A stretch of 64,000 bases of DNA, from NCBI GenBank assembly GCA_030998225.1, contig JAPYXD010000715.1:9242501-9306500 (forward strand), written 5' to 3'. The notes under the pieces are model-generated. The model was not told where the DNA came from. It saw only the letters and a list, made by a program, of their open reading frames with translations, and ran no database searches. The DNA comes from Diplolepis rosae. Lineage: Eukaryota > Arthropoda > Insecta > Hymenoptera > Diplolepididae. Every line of letters starts with the position of its first letter. The first letter of the stretch is position 1. The translations under genes were made by a program, and so were the position numbers. Shown here piece by piece: positions 19,702 through 31,984 of this stretch.

Positions 19702-20556
19702 CTAACCATCATTAGATGGAGGGGTTGCTAATTTCAATTGATCTGTGTGTACTATTTTCGTTTTATTAGGGCCCAATCTTATCAGGGCATTCCGTTCTCC
19801 AAGAAGCCTCTCCAGGACATATGGTCCTGCATAATACGGACTAAATTTGTCCTTTCTTAAATTTACTTTCAGATATACTTCATGACCTTCATGAAACAAC
19901 TTAGGGTTTACTTTTCTATCATAATACTTCTTTGACTTTTCTTTTGCTTTTAGGATACGCTCGTGGGCCAAAGAATGAACATTATCTAATTTCAAGAAGA
20001 GATCTTTCAAATAATCGCAATAAGCGCCATCTGGTGGATTCGTCACAAAACTATTCGGAATACTGGTCTCTTTTCCAAATACCAGCGTATAAGGTGCAAA
20101 ACCAGTAGCCTCGTGAACACTAGTGTTATACGAGAAGACTGCAAATCGAAGCCACTCATCCCTATCTTGCTTATTTTGGGACTGACGAAGATATTCTATT
20201 AACGTCTGATGACTACGCTCAAGAGAACCTAAACTTTGTGGATGATAAGCGGTAGAGTAAATTTTCTTTATTTTGAAGATTCGACAAAAGGTTTTAAACA
20301 CTTGGCTCATAAAATTCGTGCCCTGGTCTGTATGAATAACCTGTGGACATCCGTAACGTGCGGTAAGTTGTTCTGCTAAAACACGTGCTATTGTTACAGA
20401 ATCTGTATTCTGAAGTGGATAGGCATCAGAATACTTCGAAAAAACACATTGGATTGTTAAAATGTGAGAATTTCCTCTTGATGTGACTGGTAGCGGTCCC
20501 ACCATATCAATTTGAACTTTTTCAAATGGTTGCTTAGGGGTGTCAGTAATAAGCAT
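19702..20556 (-). pseudogene. Integrase core and C-terminus of element 2
   Basis: 284 codons continuing the pol frame after the TAA at 20572-20574. The catalytic triad is intact: QIDMVGP (first D), IHTDQGTNF (second D) and LGSLERSHQ (E), the same spacing class as element 1. The C-terminal YLKVNLRKDKFSPYYAGPY matches the SH3-like region. It is split from its own zinc domain by one stop, so it is non-functional as part of pol. Confidence 0.9.
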
Positions 20557-20571
20557 TGGCTGACGAGTTCC

Positions 20572-22845
20572 TTACCTAACGAGCTTATTTCTCTGACAAT
20601 TCTTACAATTTTTAACGATTTTTTGTACGTCTGATTTCATATTTTCCCAAAAATAGTTTGACCTTACACGCCAATAAGTTTTAGATGCACCTTTATGACC
20701 ACCTATCACTGATTCATGAAATTCCTTAATAATTTCTTCTCTTTGATTTACAGGAGGAATCACTATCTCACCTGAACAAACAATTATGGAGAGTCCTGTA
20801 TTCAAAAAATGCTGTTTGAATACCTGTTCAACTGTGGACCAGGAAAGACCTTCCAAACCATTCCCTACACTGGAAACCTTAACAACTTTAACACCCAAAG
20901 TTACCATGGTGTTTTTTAGTGCCTGGACGACTTCCGAAACGGCATTTAAATCAAGCTTATCATCTTGTTTATTTTTTACAACAAGACTGAAGACATATCG
21001 ATCATTACGAATGAACGTAAGTACTTCACCGGGTTTTGAGTTTTCCTTTCTCAAATCCTCCATATCCAACAAGTTCTTTTCTACCAGGCTTTTATTGACT
21101 TCTGAGTTCATTTCGCAGTGCGCATCTACGAAATGTACCAGATGTCCTTTGCCCATATAAACGTTATCCTTACTATATGCAATACATGCTTCTGATAGTA
21201 GCGATACTGGTACATACCCAACGAGATATTTGCCGCTCAGTTTAATCGCTCTCTCACATGAAGAGTTTTTCATACCGTTTCTGCCTGAGCTCTGAGCAGA
21301 AACAAACCCAACACCGGACACTTGTAACCTCCCTGGAGTCAACGAAAAGGGTCCAATCGGAACATTAGACCCCTCGCCAGGAGATACTCGATGGTCATCT
21401 TCCCTGGGAGTAAAAACTCCTAACTCCCTACGACTTTCGTCACAAGTTTGAGGTGTTGTATCACTACACTCAGCACCACTCATCAAATACCACCTGATTT
21501 GAGAGCCTTTACCCTGAGCGACGGTATCTAGGATACCATTTTTCATGGGAACAACCCCGTTCCCATCTACCGTGGGCCCACTTATCTCTTCAGTTCCGAA
21601 GAACCTACTCTCAACCATCTCCTCCGGATCACAACCATTATCAAAATTTCCAGCGCTACAAGCCTTGCTTGATTCTCCGCACTCTGCCAGAACAAACCTC
21701 TGACTCTCCTCCACATACAGTGGATCAATATTAATTCCACCATTATCACAAGGGTTCCGTGATAATGCATCTGCATTTGAATTGACTCTTCCAGGCTTAT
21801 AAGCGATATCATATTCGTACTCGCTTAACTTAATCCGCCACCGAGCCAACCTTGAAGCAGGATCCTTCAATCCATGAAGCCAGACCAGAGGACGATGGTC
21901 TGTCACTAAAGTAAATTTCCGACCATATAAATAAGGTCTAAAATGTTTTACACAAAACACTATAGCCAACAATTCCTTTTCAAATGTTGAATAATTCAAT
22001 TCCGCACCTTGGAGAGTGCGCGAAGCAAAAGCAATTGGCAAATCCTGACCAATTTGACCCTGACTTAAAACTCCACCTAGAGCATAATCAGAAGCATCTG
22101 TTGTAACTATGAATGGCCTTGCAAAATCCGGATACTGCAATAATGGTCTTGAAATAATTTTATTCTGCAAAATTTGAAAAGCCTGTCTTTCAATCTCAGT
22201 CCATTTAAAGGGTACCTTATCCTTTAAAATGACTGTCAGAGGTTTAGCCAGCTTTGCAAAATCGGGAATAAATTTCCTATAATAACCAATAAGACCTAAA
22301 AATTGTTTAATATTCTTCTTATTTTCCGGAATAGGAAATTTTTCAACAGCCTCAATTTTCTTTGGATCAGGTTTAACTCCTTCCTGCGTAATAACATGTC
22401 CTAAATAAGCTATTTCTCGTTTCAGGAAATAACATTTCTCTGGTTGAAGTGCCCACCTAGCAGTTTTCAAACGTCCTAACAACGATTTTAATTCCCGAGA
22501 ATGTTCCTCTAAAGAAGTCGCATAGATGACTATGTCATCCATGTAAACAAAGAGTTCTATACCTTGAAGACCAGTAAGAACTTGATCCATTACTCTCTGA
22601 AAAGTAGCAGGTGCGTTCTTCAATCCGAACGGCATTCGGTTAAATTCTAAATGTCCGTAAGGAGTTGAAAAAGCAGTTTTCTCTTTCGATTCTGGATCCA
22701 CAGGGATCTGATGGAAACCAGAGGCTAAGTCCATTATAGAAAAATATCTGGATCCTCCTAATTGATCTAAGATTTCTGTTATATTTGGGAGTGAATATGC
22801 GTCACCTACCGTTTTTTCATTTAACGCCCTATAATCTATTACCAT
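20572..22845 (-). pseudogene. RT, RNase H, macrodomain and integrase zinc domain of element 2
   Basis: 757 codons. RT: YMDD at 101-104. RNase H: TTDASD (249-254), VTDHRPL and NADALSR. A linker of about 180 residues rich in E, S, G and D follows. Macrodomain ~545-692: GHLVHFVDAHC, RYVFSLVVKNK (K624) and GNGLEGLSW (E665, where TARG1 and element 1 have Asp). Zinc domain: H710, H717, C747, C750. The RT start is broken by a frameshift relative to 22839-23066, and the end by a TAA. Unlike element 1, RNase H, macrodomain and zinc domain are in one uninterrupted frame, showing that the fused order is ancestral. Confidence 0.9.
20770..21213 (-). other. Macrodomain of element 2 pol
   Basis: Sub-feature. 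Same strand/helix pattern as 11805-12245 with the lysine kept (LVVK) and aspartate replaced by glutamate (GNGLEG). The first-loop glycines of active macrodomains are absent here too (HCEMNSEVNK). Confidence 0.7.
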
Positions 22846-23135
22846 TCTCCATTTTTATTATCTAACGAATCTGAGTTTTTAGGGACTATTAATAAGGGAG
22901 AATTATAGGGTGAAGTCGAGGGTTGCACGATACCTGAATTAATTAATTGGTCTGTCTGTTTCCTGATTTCATCTCGATGAATAGGGGGAAAACGATATTG
23001 TTTGGTAAATATAGGTTGTTTATCAACAGTTATTATTTTATGTGTTGAAACATTAGTTCCTACCAATTTGTCACCAGGTAAGTCAAATTGATGCGAAAAA
23101 TTGATAATAATAGGGATAAGACTTTCCCTTTCTTC
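22839..23135 (-). pseudogene. N-terminal RT segment of element 2
   Basis: Continuation of the pol frame from the stop at 23136 to a frameshift near 22845. It contains KQYRFPPIHRDEIRKQ and STSPYNSPLLIVPK, the usual start of Gypsy RT. The frame is lost in an A-rich run next to NGEW, where element 1 reads KWRMVIDYRALNE. Confidence 0.85.
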
Positions 23136-23825
23136 TTAGCTCAGTTCAGTTAATCTCAAAATTTCTAAAAGTTTTACCGATCTCAAACCTAATTGTTTTT
23201 GTTTTTCTAGGTTTTCAACACCCTTGAAGGAACGAACTAAGGATGGAACTACTTCGCATTCTTCGAGCTCAACTGGTGGTATTGTTAAATCTACCTCCTT
23301 TGCAGTGGAATTAATGATAAAAACCCTCGCGACATTATTCTGATTGCAAACCAAAGATTCGCCAAGAAAAATCCCTGGACCGCAGAGTATTTTTCTTATA
23401 TAACCTACACTTAAATTAGTATTCTTCAATTTTAATTGAATTTGTTTTTTTGTTCTTGCAGGTACACGGATATTCGTATACCCGAGAAGAGGATATTTTT
23501 TACTTCCAAAAAGAAGAAAATCTTCATCGAAATCTAAAATAGCTTGGTGATTTTTTAGGAAATCTATGCCAAGAATGCCATCCTGTGCGATTGGAAAGGA
23601 TCTGGAAACAACATGGAATATGGATTCCACATTTTCAATCGTGATTTTAATTTCACCGAGTGTCGGAATAGTATTTGAACCTATACCGACTAATCTGATG
23701 ACTCTATTCCTATTTACCCAAATTAGTGATTTTAGAGATGATTCCTTGAATAAATTTACACCTGATCCCGTGTCAACTAGAAAAATGGCCTGCTCTGGAG
23801 AAAACGCTAAGTTTTCTAATTTCAC
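23136..23825 (-). pseudogene. Aspartic protease of element 2
   Basis: 229 codons; FLVDTGSGVNLF holds the catalytic D-T-G, and DGILGIDFLKNHQAIL matches the protease C-terminal half. A long region before RT (VGYIRKILCGPGIFLGESLV) parallels element 1 (SGYIRKIQTGPGIYMGEALV). Ends at an in-frame stop that interrupts pol. Confidence 0.85.
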
Positions 23826-23848
23826 TAATGGGGCTGGCCCTAAATTTT

Positions 23849-24253
23849 TTAATTCGTCAAGTTTGAGGATAATTCTGCATTCTGGGAGAGACTTGGGTTG
23901 TCGGTCGTCGTGCTCTCGTTCAGACGGCCCATTTTGTAGTTTAAAGGCATAGTCTTAAGCCTTTCCGAAGTTGCGCATTCCTGATCGTGCCTCTGTTTCA
24001 TATAGCAATTTTTAATTCTGTGATTTTGCTTATGGCAATAATAACAACCCTGCTCCTCTCTGTCTCCCGCGAACTTACGTTTTCTAGGGTTCTGACATTC
24101 CTGCCTAATATGTCCGAATTCCCTACAGCCTGAACATTGCATTTTCTCTTTAATTCGCTCTATGTTTTTGCTTTGCATATCGCTATTTTGGAGGTGAGCT
24201 ACACGTCTACGAGACAACTTTATTTTCACTGCTTTTCCCATAATTTCCTTCAT
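23849..24253 (-). pseudogene. Nucleocapsid part of gag, element 2
   Basis: 134 codons with two CX2CX4HX4C knuckles (CSGCREFGHIRQEC and CYYCHKQNHRIKNC). The frame differs from the capsid part at 24207-24893, with which it overlaps, so a frameshift separates them. Confidence 0.85.
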
Positions 24254-24893
24254 ATTCGAATTTCGGGGGTTGACTTTTGTTGTGCACCCATTCCCAACTT
24301 TTCAAACGCAATTCTGCCTCTATGGCTAGAGCGATAGCTTGTTCGAGGGTAGTTAATCCCTTTTCTGAAATTTGCACAAAAATTTCTCGCTCTAAGCCAC
24401 GCAAAAAATTACCGATTTTTGTTTCCTTGAAAGTCTCACATCGAACGAAACCTCTTTCACCGGGTGTACTTCCTAACACACAGTTAATTAATTTATTCAA
24501 AATCTGATTTACGCGTGCTCCATATTCTGGTACCGTTTCTGAATTACTTCTCTTTACCCTTGCCAACTGCTGCATTAGTTGGCTCTGATCTTCCTGCTGA
24601 GAATACACCTGTTCTAAAATGTTCAAAGTTTCATTTAAATTAATATCCGGACTATCTTGAATCAGCTTTCGTGCTTCACCGGTTATTTTAGTAACTATAA
24701 GCATCGTTAAATGCGGTATTTCTTGAGATAATACCATTGAAACTGCCGCCCTGTAATGACGAACGAACATTCTCACGGACATATTCCTACCGTTAAATTC
24801 CGGAATTAGATCGCATACGACTTTTGAAATCTTTTCAAGATTTCGCGTTTCCCCTAAAGGTAGCGCGCTCACTTGATTTTGAAGCATTTGCAC
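24207..24893 (-). pseudogene. Capsid part of gag, element 2
   Basis: 228 codons including IPEFNGRNMSVRMFVRHYRAA and ETVPEYGARVNQILNKLI, helical retrotransposon capsid patterns. It is preceded in the same frame by a TGA at 24906-24908 that cuts it from the N-terminus. Confidence 0.8.
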
Positions 24894-24905
24894 GGGCGTC
24901 TCGTG

Positions 24906-25154
24906 TCAGCGTAGCTCACTCCAATTATTTTGAACAGTATGATTATCATTATTATTTGCGACTATATTAGGAGCTATGTTTCTAACCTCGGTGTTAACAC
25001 TACTAGTACTCGGAGTTTCTAAACTTATATGACTCATTCCTCTCGCTACCCTTACAGTGCCTTCGTTACCTATATTTTGTAAATTTTCGCTCGCTAAAGG
25101 CTGGCTTTTATTTCTAAGCCTAGCAGCCCTTGTCTGTCGTCGTGCTTTCGGCAT
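24906..25154 (-). pseudogene. N-terminal gag segment of element 2
   Basis: From the ATG at 25154 (MPKARRQTRAARLRNK), a basic start followed by a polar, asparagine-rich stretch. Same frame as 24893, ended by TGA. An upstream ATG at 25190 is possible, but the later one gives the more gag-like basic N-terminus. Confidence 0.65.
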
Positions 25155-25834
25155 TTTGTCCTTTTTGAAATATATTATTTTAATTAACAAAAATTATCTT
25201 ATTTACTAGGACTTACTCGTTTGGTGCACTATAATTCAATTGGCGTACACTTGAACGATTACAAATTTTTCACAGTTTTTCACTACACCTCCTCAGCTGC
25301 ATATCCTGACCTTGAGTCTTCCTTGTCCTGAAGTTCTTGAATATTGGTCCTGGATGTCCTTCTGCTGTCTTCTGAGGTCCCTCGTTGCCATGACTCTTCA
25401 CGATCCGGCTGCTTATCCTGATGTTTCTATTTTAGCCTTGATTGTTGAGGGGGTTGTTTCCGTGGTCCCAACAAACAACCTTACGACCTTGATGCTTATC
25501 TGCACCCTTCGCCTCTGGGTGTAAAAACCACGGCAAAAACCCTGGAGGAAGGTCGCGGCTTTCGTTTCTCCTTTGGCTACTCGTCTACTCGAGATTGAAC
25601 CTGGTGGGCCGGAAAGCTACTCAGTTCACCCTCCGTTTATCCACTCATTTAAAACTCCAAGAAACTACTCAGTTCACCCCTTGGAAATTTTAAATTAAAT
25701 CCGATCACGAGCGACACTCCCGCCTAATTCTCACGATGATATTCTGTGCTTTCTTGATAAAGAAACTTCCTTCCTATGCAACACAGTGTACTATTGTTGA
25801 TGTGGTACAACAATCCTCCCTAAGCGGTACAGCA
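25155..25834 (-). other. Leader of Gypsy element 2
   Basis: About 680 bases between primer site and gag. No convincing ORF. Confidence 0.6.
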
Positions 25835-25853
25835 GATCCCACCGCTGTCACCA
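25835..25853 (-). promoter_or_regulatory. Primer binding site of element 2, tRNA-Leu type
   Basis: On minus, TGGTGACAGCGGTGGGATC, nearly identical to the element 1 site, lies four bases from the LTR end (…CGTAACA). Confidence 0.8.
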
Positions 25854-25857
25854 AATT

Positions 25858-26216
25858 TGTTACGACCCAGCGCTGCTGTTGGTTCCTCCCTTACGTCGAT
25901 TGCGTAGCTGGGCCTCGATTCGTCGATTGTGGAATTCGTTGCTGTCGTTGACTCGTTGAAACGAGTACCCGCCAAGAGGGATTTGGTTTAAATGAACTGA
26001 ACACTTGTTCATAGGACACTCAACGTTTATTATAATCGATGTTTAATAATTGTTTTGTTACTTCACACTTGTTTACAAATCAACTGTCAGGCTTTGCTCG
26101 CCTGACTCACCAACAATTTTTACAAGTCCTATTTCAGCCGAAATATTCCTAAGCTCTTGTACAATGAGTCGCAGGTTTATATTTCCAAGGAGCTCTTCGA
26201 GATTCAAAAATTCAAT
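25858..26216 (-). repeat. 5' LTR of element 2 (outer end not resolved)
   Basis: The inner border is TGTTACGACC on plus, next to the primer site. The outer border is lost where an X-repeat fragment begins near 26217. No second LTR is available to confirm the length. Confidence 0.6.
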
Positions 26217-26300
26217 AAAGCACATTCGTCAGAGAAATTCTCAGTCATATTCCCGTGTTCCCAGACATATTCTCGGTCACCTAAACTCTATAGAACTCTA
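26217..26300 (+). repeat. 3' end fragment of repeat X
   Basis: Matches 47990-48072 (gcacattc, cagagaaattctcagtcat, attctcggtcac) and ends AGAACTC + TA at 26292-26300. Confidence 0.75.
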
Positions 26301-26326
26301 ATTCTGACTACAATAAGGGACTAGAG

Positions 26327-29300
26327 CAGTGTGCACAGATCTGATACCGACGCAGTCACAACTACAGAAGCACCTCCTGTCCGTGAGAAGCGAGTAGGGA
26401 AAGGCGGTGGCGCGCGCTGCCTTTCTTTCTTCCTCGTCGCTCTTGCACGCGAGAACGACTCGTCCCACTTCTCCTTATTCTCCTCGCTTCCTCCATGCAA
26501 TGCTATTTTTAGATTTCACATTTTACGCTTTCAGTTATCGAGTCGAAATTGAGAATTGTATTTCTCTCGACTCCGTGCAAAAGAGGTGCGAAGCAGACGA
26601 CAATTTGAAATATATGAAATATGTTATTTGAGAAACAACACTTTTTTTTCCAATATATTGGAAAAAATCTGCCTGAAATAAACATCTAAAAGATCATGCA
26701 AAATTTGATAAGCATTTGAACATTTCAAAAATAAACTTTCAGTAAAATTTCTTGGCAATAAATGTTCAAAATTTGAATCAATATATATTTTTCTATTTAA
26801 ATTTCCATACTTCTAATCAATTTTGTACATTTAAAAAATTTTCAGTTAGAAATATATATTCTATTAAGAAAAAATAAACATAAAATTCAAGTTTAAAAAT
26901 TACATTCTCATTTTTTTGTTAGAAATATTTTCATCTTAATTTTTTGTAGCCTAGGCACAGACTTTTCATTTGAAAAAAGAAATGCTCTACAAAATGGAAA
27001 AATTTTCTAATAGAAGTGGATAAATCAAAAAGCTAAAATATCTGTTATCTTCATATGAACGAGTAAAAATTTACCAATATCAATTTTTACATGAACATTT
27101 TTGTTCGAAGTGTTGAAATCTTGTTACAATTTGACAAGATCATATGGACAAGTTCAATCTTTTAAATGAAATATCTTGTGATTTTTAATTTGTCTGTTCT
27201 TCTGAAATCGGGGGAAGATTTAAAAAGTAAAAAAAAAAAATTTCCAATGGAATCCAAGGTCAGTAAATGCTTAAAGTTTTAAATCAAGATTTTAATTACA
27301 AAATTTTGAAGCTTTGTAATTTGCTTTATAAATGACTAGTTGTATCAGAAAGTAATTCAGCTCTGTAGAGCATTTTTATAATTTGAATTCAAAATAGGTG
27401 CTTAGGCCAGAAAAAAGTAAGATTAAAAATTTTTCACCATAAAACTAAGAATGTAAATTTTAAATTTATTATGTCATATGTTTATCTCTTCTTAATGGAA
27501 AATACTCTGCACATAATTATCTCTTTCGATATTTTTTAAATGTACGCTAACATTTAAGAAATTCATAAGTATTTCACCTTTTTATGAAAATTAAAAATTT
27601 CCAAATAACACTTTGATTGACAAAGCTAAAAATTTGTCAATAATTGATATATTGTATTGTAAGTTAAAACATAGGACGAATTAAAATTTCACAATGACAT
27701 TACTTTTCAAGTACTTGAACTTTTCTTCAATTTTGAGAATTCTTTCAGAGGTTTATTTCAGGTGAGTGACTTTTTCTTTTTTTAATGCAAAATTTTATAA
27801 TTCTAAATTTGACTCATCTTGTATCACTGTAAAAAGATTTTAAAACTTCAAAAAAAATTTTGTCAGTTTAATTCAAAGTCAATAAATATTCAATGTTTGA
27901 AATTGAAATATTAAGTGAAAGATTTTCAAGCTCTGGGAATCAACTACTTTAATAACACAATTTTTCTTCATCGCAAAGCATCTCAATTTTCAAATTTTAA
28001 CTACAGATTTCAAACTCAAAACCTATTTGCCTGAAATAAACATCTAAAAGATCGTGCAAAATTTGATAAGCATTTGAACATTTCAAAAATAAACTTTCAG
28101 TAAAATTTCTTGCCAATAAATGTTCAAAATTTGAATCAATATATATTTTTCTATTTAAATTTCCATACTTCTAATCAATTTTGTACATTTAAAAAACATT
28201 TAAGAAATTCATAAGTATTTCACCTTTTTATGAAAATTAAAAATTTCCAAATAACACTTTGATTGACAAAGCTAAAAATTTGTCAATAATTGATATATTG
28301 TATTGTAAGTTTAAACATAGGACGACTTAAAATTTCACAATGACATTACTTTTCAAGTACTTGAACCTTTCTTCAATTTTAAGAATTCTTTCAGAGGTTT
28401 ATTTCAGGTGAGTGACTTTTTCTTTTTTTAATGAAAAATTTTATAATTCTAAATTTGACTCATCGTGTATCATCGTAAAAAGATTTTAAAACTTCAAAAA
28501 AAATTTTGTCAGTTTAATTCAAAGTCAATAAATATTCAATGTTTGAAATTGAAATATTAAGTGAAAGATTTTCAAGCTCTGGGAATCAACTACTTTAATG
28601 ACACAATTTTTCTTCTTCGTAAAGCATCTCAATTTTCAAATTAAAAGTCTCCGCATAGGTTACAAAAACGTAAGATGAAAATACTTTTTATTATAAAATA
28701 TAAAATATCGATTTCAAACTCAAAAATTATTTGTCTGAAATAAGTCTTGAAGATCTTGTAAAAATAATGGGAGATTTGAATACTTCTAAAATAAACTTTC
28801 AGTGAAATGGTGAACTCAATAAATGTTCAAAACTTAAATCAAGATATCAGTTTACAAATTTTTAGTTGCGTAAATTGACTACTTCAATTTGAAAATTACT
28901 TGAAAAAATATTATATTTAAAAAATTTAGCCACATAAAATAACGGTTTAAAATCCACATTCATAGATTCATGGTAAAGGCAGGTCAAAGTTTATTAATCT
29001 TACGTCTTAGTGGCGTATGCGCAGACTTTTAATCAAAACAATAAAATGCTTTACAGAAGGTCGAAATTTTCTTATTACTCTAATTGATGAAATTTATGAA
29101 GTTAAAACAATTTTTAATTGATGTTTTTGCACAAACCTTCAAACATTCATTAATTAAAAATTTTACTCAAAATTTAATCTTTCAGCGCTCAAATCTTTTT
29201 ACAATTGTACAAAATCTTATAAATATTTATTTTAAGCAAATGTTTTTAATAATATTCGAAATATAAGTGTAATTATTTTGATTGAATATTTCGTAAAATT

Positions 29301-29870
29301 TTGAATTTAGTTGGTCTTTCGAAATTGTTGAAAGATTTGAACACTGATCAAAGAATCTTTTAATGAAATTCAAAGTCAATAAATGCTTAAATTTTTATCT
29401 CATGCTTCTTTGGTTTAAAATGAAAATATTTTATACCGGATTTAAATTTAAATTTTATCTTAATTTTATGTAGCCTAAGCACAGACTTTTATTTCGAAAA
29501 AATTGAATGCTGTATGAAAAAGAAAATTTTGTTAATTGAAGTACAGTTGACTTACAAAGCTACAAAACTTTTTCAATTAATATCTTAACTTGAAACCTTT
29601 CAGCATTCATTGAATTTTCATTTTGCCAAAAAATTATTTTTCTAGTTTTTAAATCTTCCATTATTTCTACAATATTTTCCAGAAGTTTTCTTCAGCAAGT
29701 ACTTTTCAAATTCAAAATCGATATATTCAATTTTATACTAAAACTATTTTCATCTCACGTTTTTGTGGCCTAAGCACAGTTTTTGAATTCAACATATAAA
29801 AATGCTCTACAAAGTTGAAATATTTTCATGTATTTATAGTTTTGAACGTTCATTGAACGCTGAAAAATAT
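26327..29870 (+). repeat. Left arm of the foldback transposon
   Basis: Starts with a GC-rich subterminal block (26390-26490), then AT-rich sequence without ORFs of note. Internally duplicated: segments near 26672-26840 and 27549-27990 recur joined at about 28031-28640, with 26841-27548 missing between them. Confidence 0.75.
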
Positions 29871-29970
29871 TATTTTTGCAAACTAAATGATTGGTTTCTT
29901 CCTCATTAAATTTAAAAATAGCGTGTTTTTAATAAGAGATTGTATCTTTAAAAGGCTCTGAATATATACA

Positions 29971-30351
29971 CACTCAGAAAAAATATTTGATTGAATCAAA
30001 AAAATTATTTGTTTGAAACACTTTCTTTGACGTAAAGAAATGTTTTTTTTTAATGAAACAAAATTTGTTTGTTTCAAACAAAATATCTTTGAACCAAATA
30101 AATATTTTTTCAAGTCAAATAAATTTCTGCCTTAAATCAAATAAATTATATGTTTGACCATATATCAATGCACTAATTTCTTTGTTTTGCAGAAAAATTA
30201 ATTTGATTCAAACAAATATTTATTTGGTTCAAAGATATTTGGTTTGAATCAAACAAATTTTATTTCATTTAAATAAATCATTTCTTTAAATCAAAGAAAG
30301 TCGTTCAAACAATCATTTTCTCTGATTCAATCAAATATTTTTCTGAGTGCA
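29971..30351. mobile_element. Short MITE near the centre of the foldback
   Basis: Ends are inverted repeats: CACTCAGAAAAAATATTTGA at left and TCAAATATTTTTCTGAGTG at right. The interior repeats words such as tttgaatcaaacaaat. The target duplication is unclear. Lies in the loop between the two arms. Confidence 0.6.
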
Positions 30352-30394
30352 TAATAACTAATTTTTTTTTTAAAGAAAAAATTTTGTTATCTTT

Positions 30395-30802
30395 CAATGA
30401 ACGTTCAAAACTGTAATTACATGTATTTTCTAAATCAAGTGGTTGATTCATAAAACTTGAAGATGTTGTAATTAATATCTTCACATAAAACTTAAAGCAT
30501 TTATTGACTTTGTATTTCATTGAAAAATTCTTTGTCAATTTACGTAACTAAAAATTTGTAAACTGATATCTTGATTTAAGTTTTGAACATTTATTGAGTT
30601 CACTATTTTACTGAAAATTTATTTCTGAAGTATTCAAATCTCCCTTTATTTCTACAAGATCTTTGAGACGTTCATTTCCGGAAAATAGGTTTTGAGTTTG
30701 AAATATGTATTTAAAATTTGAAAATTGAGATGCTTTACGAAGAAGAAAAATTGTGTTATTAAAGTAGTTGATTCCCAGAGCTTGAAAATCTTTCACTTAA
30801 TA
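30395..30802 (-). repeat. Inner part of the right foldback arm
   Basis: Reverse complement of sequence in the left arm (for example gggaatcaactactttaat near 27947 and caagatatcagtttacaaat near 28841). Cut off at 30803 by the PLE; the arm resumes at 45953. Confidence 0.7.
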
Positions 30803-31984
30803 ATTTCGAGACATGTTTGTATTAATGTCTTCAGTTTTTATCTTGACCCAAAAATAAATTCAATGTAGTTTATTTATATTGGCATTGGGTCATAATTTTT
30901 CATTAAAAAACAATGTTCAAGCAAACATATCAACAAATTTTTAAAGGGGCAGAAAATATATTGTAGGGATGAAAAAAGCAAACGTTTCGGCCACAAATGG
31001 GGCCCTCTTCAGTGCCAAATTTTATGTACTTAGTGTCTAAGCTGTAAACGTGCAAGAAAAGTTATTAGCACTAACATTAGATTTTTTTGTTTTTGTTTTT
31101 TTGGTCTTTTTTAATGATATTTTATAAACATGCAAAACTTATGTGAGAAAGGAAGATGGTAAGCTCCAAGGCATCAAGGAACGAGACCGCTCCAAAACAC
31201 AGCCTTAAAAAAGTGTGAGAACTCCTATCTTGCAGATCCGCGAAGTGTGAATCCGCAAACTGCCCCTCCTCAAAGGTACACACGAGAACCACCTATGGAC
31301 ACTGATATCTCCTACAAAGAAGCACAGATCCTGCAGAAAAAACATCACCATCACCAAGGGGCTCACAACACCCACAAGAAGTAAGCACTTCACAAAATCA
31401 CAAAACACGAACCCGGACGGAAACAGATTTTTCGTTAAAGGGCAAAATCAAAAATTGATAGTTTTTATATCAATTTTTAATCTTCTATTTTCCTTTAAGA
31501 CACAGAGGCGGCAGATAGAAGTAGCCACACACTCTGTTTGGTGTCAAAAAGGAAACTGATTTGAGAAGAGAGCAGTACCGTTTGAAAACTAGCGTAAAAT
31601 TTTAATATATACAGTGGAAATTTTGTTGTGGAGGGTCAAGTTACAACGCATAAACAAACCCCATACACGGTCTATGTCCTGGAAACTCGGACCCGAGTAC
31701 GCTTAAGAACGGCTTAAGTGTTCGGAGAGCGGAGAGAGAGAAAGAAGGGTTTCAGACCACATGTTGAGAGAGACCCTCGGAGGAAGTAATTTTGGAATAA
31801 AATAAAATGTGATGATTAAAAAAACATATTCTTAGAAAGAGAATTGCAAAACAATGAAAAGGGCTATGTCTTATTCAGTTAGTTTATTTAAAAATGCATT
31901 ATTTTATATTTATAAAAATCTTATATTTATAAAAATTTTATGTTCGGATTAAAACAAAAATATAATATTTAAGATGGTAAGAAT
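30803..31984 (-). repeat. Downstream pseudo-LTR of the PLE
   Basis: Nearly identical to 40076-41284. Begins with atttcgagacatgttt, which includes the complement of the RT start codon, and carries a tgaccca/tgggtca inverted pair (30845-30892) and a hammerhead motif at 30977-31016. Confidence 0.85.
30977..31016 (-). ncRNA. Hammerhead ribozyme motif, downstream copy
   Basis: On minus: GGCA, then CTGAAGA (core CUGANGA), a helix II GGCC...GGCC, then GAAA and ACGU. Helix I pairs GGCA with TGCT immediately after the proposed cleavage base. The stem III sequence ACGU is self-complementary, so pairing would be very short within one molecule or formed between two copies, as in known minimal and dimeric hammerheads. 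PLEs are known to carry hammerheads in their pseudo-LTRs. Confidence 0.65.

Larger units (their letters stand above)
19702..26216 (-). mobile_element. Degenerate Ty3/Gypsy retrotransposon, element 2
   Basis: Minus-strand element with LTR (25858 to about 26216), a tRNA-Leu-type primer site, gag with two zinc knuckles, PR, RT, RNase H, macrodomain and integrase in the same order as element 1. It is a different family member, clearly diverged in every domain. It is dead: in-frame stops at 24906, 23136 and 20572 and a frameshift near 22840. The left (3') LTR was not found, so the element is truncated or that LTR is unrecognisable. Confidence 0.9.

Noticed and set aside
20786..21160. 124-aa plus-strand ORF
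   Set aside because: Antisense shadow of the element 2 macrodomain region.
26331..26631. Short ORFs in the foldback termini, also at 47207-47507 and 60223-60474
   Set aside because: The same frames recur because the terminal repeat recurs; two overlapping frames are open at once and no protein motif is present.
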